Shown here: piece after piece, positions 52,553 through 57,917 of the stretch
How the letters are laid out: each line of letters opens with the position of its first letter
How positions within the stretch are numbered: position 1 is the first letter of the stretch
Assembly (NCBI GenBank): GCA_025362395.1
Contig: JANYGK010000038.1
Coordinates: 1 to 57,917, forward strand
Direction of reading: 5' to 3'
Source: Bacteroidota bacterium
GTDB taxonomy: Bacteria; Bacteroidota; Bacteroidia; B-17B0; Aurantibacillaceae
DNA length: 57,917 bases
Position numbers and translations under genes: made by a program
The notes under the pieces: model-generated
Databases searched by the model: none
Told to the model about the DNA's origin: nothing
What the model saw: only the letters and a program-made list of their open reading frames with translations

Positions 52553-53158
52553 ATGGCAACGCAACAACAACTCACTATACCTATGTTTCCCCTTAATATG
52601 GTATTACTACCGGGCGAAACTAAAACACTTCACATTTATGAGGAGCGCTATAAACAATTGGTATCCGACTGTCTTTTAAATGAAGCGCATTTCGGCATCC
52701 CTTTTGTTCACCAAAAATCTGTAGGTGATTACGGCATCGAAGTAAAGATCAATCATATTATTAAAACATTTGACAACGGTGAAATGGATATTATGATAGA
52801 GGGCGTAAAAGTATTTAAGCTTGTAGAGTTTTCTTCGGTATTAAGCCCTAAGCTTTATGGAGCAGGTATTATTAATCATGAACAGGATTTTAACGCTAAA
52901 GCTTCTTCTTACCTTCAACAGCTAACAAAGGATTACATGTGGGTGTCACAGCACAATGCCTTACAGGAAGAGGCTTTTGATAATGCTAACGTTTACAGCA
53001 TTGCCCGTTTGCTTGATATTTCATCCTTAGAGAAATATGATCTCATTAAAGCGGATACACTGACGAAGAAAGAAAATTTACTGAAGGCAAAAATTAAATT
53101 ATTTATTCATTTAATTAAAACAGAACACGACCTACAGGCCAAATTTATTTTAAACTAA
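52553..53158 (+). CDS. Lon N-terminal (substrate-binding) domain protein
   Basis: A 202-residue protein consisting only of the LON substrate-binding domain, without the AAA+ or protease parts of Lon. The front IPMFPLNMVLLPGETKTLHIYEERY and FGIPFVHQKSVGDYG are typical. The second half is a helical bundle (SIARLLDISSLEKYDLI). Stand-alone LON domains are common and may act as adaptors; function unknown. The frame opens at a TTG (52547), but the ATG at 52553 is the likely start. A strong terminator follows. Confidence 0.88.
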   Translation: MATQQQLTIPMFPLNMVLLPGETKTLHIYEERYKQLVSDCLLNEAHFGIPFVHQKSVGDYGIEVKINHIIKTFDNGEMDIMIEGVKVFKLVEFSSVLSPKLYGAGIINHEQDFNAKASSYLQQLTKDYMWVSQHNALQEEAFDNANVYSIARLLDISSLEKYDLIKADTLTKKENLLKAKIKLFIHLIKTEHDLQAKFILN

Positions 53159-53204
53159 CCCAGTACATATAACTATTTAATGCTTAACTAAGCTTAGCCG
53201 CACA

Positions 53205-53239
53205 AAAAAACCTCCTTCAGAAAATGAAGGAGGTTTTTT
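53205..53239. terminator. Bidirectional terminator
   Basis: AAAAAACCTCCTTCA (53205-53219) pairs perfectly over 15 bp with 53225-53239, with a 5-base loop, and both flanks have runs of six A or T. It ends the Lon-domain gene on the plus strand and L25 on the minus strand. Confidence 0.93.
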
Positions 53240-53258
53240 GATTTATTATGCCTAATAA

Positions 53259-53840
53259 TTATTTTTTAGCAGGAGCTGCATTGGTTTCCGCTGCTACCGC
53301 GCGGGTTGTTTGTACTGCAACTACCGACACATTTTTAGCGTTTAATAAGGTAACGCCTTTAATATCGATATCGCCAATAGAAATGCTGTCGCCAATGTTT
53401 AATTTATCAATGTTTAAATCAATACTGTCCGGTAATTCGTTTGCTAACCCGCGAGCTTTTAACTTGCGTAATTTCAATACTAATTTACCGCCTTTTTTAA
53501 CACCTTCAGACTGTCCGTTTAATACAACCGGGATGCTTATGGTTACAGGCTTTCCGTCCATAACTTCTAAAAAATCCGCGTGAATTAATTTGTCGTTTAT
53601 TTTGTGGTATTGCGCTTCCTGTAAAACAGTTTTGTAAACTTTACCGTCTAGGTTAATTTCAACGATGTGTGCATTTGGAGTAAAGATTACCGGTTTAAAA
53701 GCGCGGATATCTGCTTCAAAATGGATTTGTTCTTTTCCGCCGTAAATTACACACGGCACATTTCCTTTTTCCCTGATTTCTTTAGCGTTTACTTTTCCTA
53801 CGTTCGCACGCAACGAACCGCTCAATGTTACTGATTTCAT
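53259..53840 (-). CDS. rplY: 50S ribosomal protein L25/Ctc
   Basis: A 193-residue L25 of the long CTC type: an N-terminal 5S-rRNA-binding domain (SGSLRANVGKVNAKEIREKG, VIYGGKEQIHFEADIR) and a C-terminal beta domain (GKPVTISIPVVLNGQSEGV) with an Ala/Thr-rich tail. It binds 5S rRNA in the central protuberance. It follows prs by 80 bases on the same strand, an order that is frequent in bacteria. Confidence 0.94.
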   Translation of the reverse strand: MKSVTLSGSLRANVGKVNAKEIREKGNVPCVIYGGKEQIHFEADIRAFKPVIFTPNAHIVEINLDGKVYKTVLQEAQYHKINDKLIHADFLEVMDGKPVTISIPVVLNGQSEGVKKGGKLVLKLRKLKARGLANELPDSIDLNIDKLNIGDSISIGDIDIKGVTLLNAKNVSVVAVQTTRAVAAETNAAPAKK

Positions 53841-53920
53841 TTGTTTGTTTTTGTGATGATTTCAAAATGCCCGCTCATTTTAATTTCATCGGTTAGTTTA
53901 TTTATTTGGTGCGGGTTATA

Positions 53921-54853
53921 CTACATAATAAAATTACTGCTGATGGATTCATAGTTTTGTACACTATGAATTACTTTAGCAAATAATTCGGCAACGCTGA
54001 TCACTTTTATTTTTTTACTTTCCTGTTTTAAAGGAATGGTATCTGTTACAATAAGCTCTGTTAATTTTGAGTTTTCAATATTTTCGTAAGCCTTTCCTGA
54101 TAAAACAGGATGTGTACATACAGCCCTAACGCTTAATGCACCGCGCTCCATCATCATGTCAGCCGCTTTGCATAACGTTCCGCCGGTATCAACAAGATCG
54201 TCTACCAATACAATATTCCTTCCTTCAATGTCGCCGATAGCAGTCATGTGATCTACCACATTTGCTTTGGTGCGTTGTTTATAGCAAATAACTATTTCAG
54301 CTTTTAAGTGCTTGGCGTAAGCGTTGGCGCGTTTGCTGCCTCCCATATCGGGCGCGGCAATCGTTAAATTAGGAATGTTAAGCCCTTGTATATAAGGTAG
54401 GAAAATGGAGGAAGCGTATAAATGATCGACCGGTATATCAAAAAATCCTTGTATCTGATCGGCATGCAAATCCATGGTCATAACACGTGTAGCACCGGCA
54501 ACTGCCAGCATATCTGCTACAAGCTTTGCTCCAATGGCAACACGGGGTTGGTCTTTTCTATCTTGGCGAGCATAGCCGAAATAAGGCAATACGGCAATAA
54601 TGTGTTTTGCAGAAGCTCTTTTTGCGGCATCCAGCATCAACAACACTTCCATTAAATTATCGGTAGGCGGCATGGTTGACTGGATCACAAAAACGCTTTG
54701 CCCGCGAATGCTTTCATCATAAGAAACTTGTATTTCCCCATCACTGAAACGGTAATGAGAAATTTTCCCTAAATCTTTGCCGTACGATTTAGCAATTTGC
54801 TCTGAAAGTGTTTTTGTAACACTACCTGAAAATAATTGAACTTCTGTTTCCAT
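53921..54853 (-). CDS. prs: Ribose-phosphate pyrophosphokinase
   Basis: A 310-residue PRPP synthase. The flexible-loop and ATP regions are PYFGYARQDRKDQPR, the metal site MTMDLHADQIQGFFDIPVD, and the PRPP loop NIVLVDDLVDTGGTLCKAA. It makes PRPP for purine, pyrimidine, His and NAD synthesis, in keeping with purKE and nadD elsewhere in the window. A promoter with TAAATTTG (54877-54870) lies upstream. Confidence 0.96.
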   Translation of the reverse strand: METEVQLFSGSVTKTLSEQIAKSYGKDLGKISHYRFSDGEIQVSYDESIRGQSVFVIQSTMPPTDNLMEVLLMLDAAKRASAKHIIAVLPYFGYARQDRKDQPRVAIGAKLVADMLAVAGATRVMTMDLHADQIQGFFDIPVDHLYASSIFLPYIQGLNIPNLTIAAPDMGGSKRANAYAKHLKAEIVICYKQRTKANVVDHMTAIGDIEGRNIVLVDDLVDTGGTLCKAADMMMERGALSVRAVCTHPVLSGKAYENIENSKLTELIVTDTIPLKQESKKIKVISVAELFAKVIHSVQNYESISSNFIM

Positions 54854-54869
54854 TTTTTTGTTAGGGAGG

Positions 54870-54900
54870 CAAATTTACCATTTTTAGCGGGCTTATACAA
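54870..54900 (-). promoter_or_regulatory. Promoter of the prs-rplY operon
   Basis: On the minus strand TTG (54900-54898), a 20-base spacer and TAAATTTG (54877-54870) fit the Bacteroidota consensus. It points away from the tRNA promoter in the same gap. Confidence 0.6.
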
Positions 54901-54917
54901 TAATATTTGCTCCTTTT

Positions 54918-54947
54918 TTTGATTAACGGAAAAACTCATTACATTTG
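54918..54947 (+). promoter_or_regulatory. Promoter of tRNA-Leu
   Basis: TTTG (54918-54921), an 18-base spacer and TACATTTG (54940-54947) match the Bacteroidota consensus; transcription would start about 40 bases before the tRNA. Confidence 0.65.
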
Positions 54948-54991
54948 CAACCCTTATTATTCGGAAACGGATTGTGAGAAACGTCTCAAAT

Positions 54992-55070
54992 GCCCAGCTG
55001 GCGGAATGGTAGACGCGCTGGTCTCAAACACCTGTGGGAAACCGTGCCGGTTCGAGTCCGGCGCTGGGTA
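54992..55070 (+). tRNA. tRNA-Leu(CAA)
   Basis: A 79-base class II tRNA. The acceptor stem GCCCAGC pairs with GCTGGGT, the D-arm is GCGGAATGGTAGACGC, the anticodon loop is CTCAAAC giving anticodon CAA, and the T-arm is GCCGG-TTCGAGT-CCGGC. The variable arm is short (TGGGAAACCGT), and the anticodon stem contains one T-T mismatch, both a little unusual. CCA is not encoded. A terminator follows. Confidence 0.95.
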
Positions 55071-55079
55071 CTTAACCGG

Positions 55080-55116
55080 AAAACCCCTGATAAATAAGGC
55101 TTTATCAGGGGTTTTT
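55080..55116 (+). terminator. Terminator of the tRNA-Leu gene
   Basis: A perfect 15-bp stem (AAAACCCCTGATAAA at 55080-55094 with 55101-55115) with a 6-base loop and a T run. Positions 55117-55294, the rest of the gap before the next gene, show nothing recognisable. Confidence 0.93.
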
Positions 55117-55294
55117 GGTTCGATGATTTAACTTCAAAATATAAAACTATTTATTTTCAATTAGTTACTTGTTCGAGTCTTGAAGCCGAGTAATATAAAT
55201 CAATGTGGAATTTTATCTAAAAGAAAGATAAAAAACCAACTCACGTATAAATATCACCAACTCAAGTAATAGTTTTCACGTGATGCCTAGAATA

Positions 55295-56206
55295 TTAAGA
55301 AATAATATTCCTTCGATAACTTGCGGGAGTTTCACCTACTTTTGATTTAAAAAGTCTATTAAATGCTGCTTCAGATTGATAACCAACTTTACCGGCTACC
55401 TCAATGATATTTTCTTTGCTTTCTAATAAAATTTCTTTCGATTTTAAAATTCGCCAGTTAGTCAAATAGCTTAATGGAGTTTCACCTACTAATCTTTTAA
55501 ATTCTTTGCAATACAGAGAACGGGACATTCCGGCAGTAGAAGCTAATTGATTTAATGTCCAGTTTTTTTCAGGAGAGGTATGCATAAATTTTAAAGAACT
55601 ACTAATCCTATTATCTTTTAATGCAAGAAGAAATCCTTTTTTTATATCCGTTTGTTCCAGATAGGCGCGAATGATCAATATAAACACTACTTCTGCCAAA
55701 CGACTAAGTATTATCTTACTGCCTATCATCTCACATCCTACCTCTTCATTCATAAACAATGCTGCGCGTTGCAACCAAACACTGACTTCTGTATTAGTAT
55801 TTTTTATTTGTATAACCTTCGGTAAAGATTTAATGAATGGATGTTGCACATTCGAAGCAAATTCAAAATGCCCTCCTATCAATAAAGTTTCTTTTTCTTT
55901 CCCTTGAAATAAGGGCTTCCCGCTCAAAAGGGCTTTGGTATAGTGTGCCGCTGACACACAAGTAGTATCCGGCTTACCTGAAATACAGTGAGTAGAGCCA
56001 TGAGGTATAAAAACAAAATCACCTTCATTCATTTTTATAACCGCTTTACCGGGAACTCGCAAATAACAACTGCCCTTTAAAAGCTGCCAAAACTGCGAAT
56101 TCGAATCTTGTGCTGCCTCTACACCCCAGGATGAAGTGCATCTCACTTTTTGGTAAACAACTGCTTTTAGTTTAACACTATTTAAAATATCACTTAATGC
56201 ATCCAT
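55295..56206 (-). CDS. AraC-family regulator with cupin-type N-terminal domain
   Basis: A 303-residue regulator from the ATG at 56206; upstream in-frame starts give a hydrophobic, non-family N-terminus. Residues 1-190 resemble the cupin_6 sensing domain (GVEAAQDSNSQFWQLLKGSC, EGDFVFIPHGSTHCISG). The C-terminal ~100 residues are the double helix-turn-helix (LNQLASTAGMSRSLYCKEFK, VAGKVGYQSEAAFNRLFK). TATATTTG at 56237-56230 on the minus strand fits its -7 element. It is divergent from an NTF2-like and a VOC gene, and likely controls them. The effector is unknown. Confidence 0.9.
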   Translation of the reverse strand: MDALSDILNSVKLKAVVYQKVRCTSSWGVEAAQDSNSQFWQLLKGSCYLRVPGKAVIKMNEGDFVFIPHGSTHCISGKPDTTCVSAAHYTKALLSGKPLFQGKEKETLLIGGHFEFASNVQHPFIKSLPKVIQIKNTNTEVSVWLQRAALFMNEEVGCEMIGSKIILSRLAEVVFILIIRAYLEQTDIKKGFLLALKDNRISSSLKFMHTSPEKNWTLNQLASTAGMSRSLYCKEFKRLVGETPLSYLTNWRILKSKEILLESKENIIEVAGKVGYQSEAAFNRLFKSKVGETPASYRRNIIS

Positions 56207-56249
56207 AGCTATAAAAAAATACGATTGAGCAAATATAATGTACTTATTG

Positions 56250-56282
56250 ACACTAAAAGTGTTTTTATAGTACATAGTTTTG
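56250..56282 (+). promoter_or_regulatory. Candidate activator palindrome and -7 element for the NTF2-like gene
   Basis: ACACT-AAA-AGTGT (56250-56262) is a short palindrome just upstream of TAGTTTTG (56275-56282), a match to TAnnTTTG. The palindrome covers the place where a -33 element would be, as expected for an activated promoter. AraC is the obvious candidate. Confidence 0.4.
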
Positions 56283-56306
56283 CAAGCAAGAATTAAAACT
56301 AAAAAT

Positions 56307-56672
56307 ATGACAACACTAGAAGTAGCCAACCAATATTACGAGTTGGTAAAACAAAACAAACAAGAACAAATCATTAATGAACTTTATTCACAAGACATAG
56401 TAAATAGAGAGCCTGAACATGTCGTTGCAATGGGTTTTCCTATTATTACTAAAGGATTAGATGCTGTGAAAGCGAAAAGTAAAGCGCGAAAGGAAATGAT
56501 AGAGCAAGTCCATAGCGGTTATTGCAGTGAGCCGGTAGTATGTGGCAATTTTTTCAGTGTGGTACTCCGTAGAGAATTGACGATGAAAGGGAAACCTCGC
56601 ATGAGTTTGGAAGAAATTGCTGTCTTCGAAGTAAAAGGAGGTAAGATAGTTTCAGAGCAATTCTTTTATTAA
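56307..56672 (+). CDS. NTF2-like/SnoaL-like protein
   Basis: A 121-residue protein with the cone-shaped NTF2-like fold: a helical front (LEVANQYYELVKQNKQEQIIN), an acidic/aromatic pocket region (SQDIVNREPEHV), and C-terminal strands (EEIAVFEVKGGKIVSEQFFY). Members are small enzymes or binding proteins; substrate unknown. The ATG at 56307 is preferred to an upstream one at 56280, which would read through the promoter. It precedes the VOC gene by 58 bases. Confidence 0.83.
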   Translation: MTTLEVANQYYELVKQNKQEQIINELYSQDIVNREPEHVVAMGFPIITKGLDAVKAKSKARKEMIEQVHSGYCSEPVVCGNFFSVVLRRELTMKGKPRMSLEEIAVFEVKGGKIVSEQFFY

Positions 56673-56730
56673 TAGGCAAGACAAGTAAAAAATAATCATA
56701 TTAAAATCATCACAACTAAAAACATAAAAC

Positions 56731-57126
56731 ATGAAAGTAGTATCATTAAGAATTATCACCGCTGACATTAAGCGTTTAGTTCAGTTTTTTGAAAAAGCAA
56801 CAGGTTTAACTGCAAAGTGGTCAACAGACGACTTCGCAGAAATAGTTACAAGTTCTTTTACCTTAGCAATTGGAAGCACTAGAACATTAGCTTTTTTTGG
56901 GGAAGGAGTTGCTCAAGCAGCCGCTAACAAAAGTGTAATCATAGAATTTCTTGTTGAGAATGTAGATAAGGATTACGAGAAGATCAAAGATTTAACCCAT
57001 GACATTGTTCAGAAACCCACAACGATGCCATGGGGAAATCGCTCGTTACTATTTCGCGACCCGGATGGCAATCTAATTAATTTCTTCACACCGGTAAGTC
57101 CTGAAGCTATTAAGAAATTTGCTTAG
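56731..57126 (+). CDS. VOC-family (glyoxalase/bleomycin-resistance-like) protein
   Basis: A 131-residue protein with the two-fold beta-alpha-beta-beta-beta pattern of the vicinal oxygen chelate family (LRIITADIKRLVQFFEKATGL, and LFRDPDGNLINFFTPV at the end). Typical members bind a metal and act on small toxic molecules. The metal ligands cannot be fixed by eye, so catalysis is open. It is co-directional with the NTF2-like gene and next to the HxlR and azoreductase genes. Confidence 0.86.
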   Translation: MKVVSLRIITADIKRLVQFFEKATGLTAKWSTDDFAEIVTSSFTLAIGSTRTLAFFGEGVAQAAANKSVIIEFLVENVDKDYEKIKDLTHDIVQKPTTMPWGNRSLLFRDPDGNLINFFTPVSPEAIKKFA

Positions 57127-57189
57127 TTTCTTAGCCGGACATTATTTCAAGGAAGATTTCTTTGGTTTCCTGTCAATATAGGAATGAAA

Positions 57190-57555
57190 TTACTTACCTG
57201 TAATTTTCTTTTTATGCTTGATACCCCAATCACCTAATGTGTCTAAGACATCCTTTAGTGTTTTTGTGTATTCCGTTTTAATGTACTCAACAACAACAGG
57301 CATTCTATCTGAATGGACGACCCTTTGTATCAATCCGTTCTCTTCTAAATCTTTGAGTTCATTTGAAAGCACTCTTGCTGAAATGCCTTTAATGGTGCGT
57401 TGCAATTCATTAAAACGGTTGTGACCGGTCACTACAGCAATAACTATTTTCAATTTCCATTTGCCGCCTATTACATACATGGCGTCCTCAACCGACAGTA
57501 ATCTCTTTATACACTCTGGCTCAGAATAAGCCCATTTTTGTTCTTTATTTCCCAT
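57190..57555 (-). CDS. HxlR-family transcriptional regulator
   Basis: A 121-residue winged-helix regulator of the HxlR type. The conserved front is CIKRLLSVEDAMYVIGGKWK, the recognition helix region is FNELQRTIKGISARVLSNELK, and the wing GLIQRVVHSDRMPVVVEYIKT. One cysteine near the front (C15) could sense redox or electrophiles, as in some relatives. Divergent from the azoreductase gene with three spaced operator-like repeats between, so it probably represses that gene. Confidence 0.92.
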   Translation of the reverse strand: MGNKEQKWAYSEPECIKRLLSVEDAMYVIGGKWKLKIVIAVVTGHNRFNELQRTIKGISARVLSNELKDLEENGLIQRVVHSDRMPVVVEYIKTEYTKTLKDVLDTLGDWGIKHKKKITGK

Positions 57556-57564
57556 TATTTCATC

Positions 57565-57607
57565 TACTAACCAAAAGGTTACTACTAACCTTTTATTTAC
57601 TACTAAC
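57565..57607. promoter_or_regulatory. Three TACTAAC repeats at 18-bp spacing (candidate HxlR operator)
   Basis: TACTAAC occurs at 57565, 57583 and 57601, exactly 18 bases apart. The first two repeats surround an inverted repeat AAAAGGTT (57573-57580) / AACCTTTT (57587-57594). All lie in the 102-base gap between the HxlR and azoreductase genes, near where both promoters must be. The repeats are seen; assignment to HxlR is inference. Confidence 0.6.
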
Positions 57608-57657
57608 TTTTGAATAGTAAATGTACATAAGTTTGTTGCATCTAAAAAATATATATT

Positions 57658-57917
57658 ATGAAAAAAATATTGCGCCTTATTTCAAGTCCTCGTAAAGAGG
57701 CATCTCTTAGTATAAAGTTAGGAAATGCTATAATAGAAAAAATAAAAGTAAAATATCCCGGTAGCATTATTAAGCAAAGGGATTTGACAAAAAATCCTTT
57801 TCCGCATATAGATGAAGTTCTCATCAATGCGTTTTTCACACCGGCGGAAAAACTTTCAAAAGAACAATCGGAGGCAATTAAACTATCGGACGAAGCCATT
57901 ACCGAATTGCAAGAAGC
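57658..57917 (+). CDS. FMN-dependent NADH-azoreductase, N-terminal part
   Basis: The window ends inside this gene; 86 residues are visible. The front MKKILRLISSPRKEASLSIK, followed by LGNAIIEKIKVKYP and VLINAFFTPAEKLS, matches AzoR-type flavodoxin-fold quinone/azo reductases, with SSPR as the FMN phosphate loop. They reduce quinones and azo compounds with two electrons. Divergent from the HxlR regulator, which is a frequent arrangement for inducible quinone reductases. The 3' end is missing. Confidence 0.85.
   Translation, partial: MKKILRLISSPRKEASLSIKLGNAIIEKIKVKYPGSIIKQRDLTKNPFPHIDEVLINAFFTPAEKLSKEQSEAIKLSDEAITELQE

Noticed and set aside
54907-55131. 74-residue frame over the tRNA
   Set aside because: It runs through tRNA-Leu and its terminator.

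Overview
The window is a 57.9 kb AT-rich chromosomal segment of a Gram-negative member of the Bacteroidota. The evidence is consistent: several proteins end in type IX secretion (T9SS) C-terminal sorting domains, there is a PorT-like T9SS barrel, promoters fit the TTG / TAnnTTTG pattern of this phylum, IleRS is of the long (about 1,160 residue) class, and phylum-typical small proteins are present (DUF4296 lipoprotein, THX with a basic tail, a 29-residue basic ribosomal-type peptide). I cannot assign order or genus from sequence alone.

Layout. 0-9.2 kb: a DNA repair pair (ATP-dependent ligase plus its metallo-beta-lactamase exonuclease), an M20 amidohydrolase with a DUF4296 lipoprotein, a MerR regulator carrying the CarH-type cobalamin-binding motifs, a YdcF-like lipoprotein, a small lipoprotein, a membrane PAS protein and the YifB/ComM ATPase. 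9.3-14.6 kb: a membrane glycosyltransferase-like protein, a secreted protein, then an HU - TPR - small basic peptide - RNase E/G block. 14.6-15.5 kb: no intact gene; a 21-bp tandem repeat array, an IS-like inverted repeat and a decayed lipoprotein. 15.5-23.4 kb: a secreted W/Q/N-rich protein and a compact gene set resembling the core of aryl polyene/flexirubin pathways (ammonia-lyase, ketoreductase, ketosynthase, ACP, acyltransferase, divergent methyltransferase plus truncated haemoglobin). 23.4-23.9 kb: a dead GxxExxY nuclease-like gene between imperfect inverted repeats, squeezed against ileS. 23.9-36 kb: housekeeping genes (ileS, a histone-H1-like/DksA fusion, lspA, porT, FAD oxidoreductase, NDH-2, hemJ, thioesterase, heptosyltransferase, tatD). 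36-43 kb: a UbiA-like membrane protein, hldD and three T9SS cargo proteins, two of them paralogous. 43-55 kb: nadD, delta' subunit of DNA polymerase III, dicarboxylate symporter, acs, a frameshifted HNH gene, purKE, THX, an S41 protease, a Lon-N-domain protein, L25, prs and tRNA-Leu(CAA). 55-57.9 kb: accessory stress genes (AraC, NTF2-like, VOC, HxlR, start of an azoreductase).

How they fit together: heptosyltransferase and HldD serve LPS core; LspA, the lipoproteins, PorT and the sorting-domain proteins belong to envelope biogenesis; ACP, ketosynthase, ketoreductase and ammonia-lyase would make an aryl-primed acyl chain that the LpxL-like acyltransferase could place on a lipid. I see no CRISPR array, no complete insertion sequence and no classical defence island. 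The most unusual items are the minimal aryl-polyene-like cluster, the CarH-like regulator, the GxxExxY cassette and the 21-bp repeat array.
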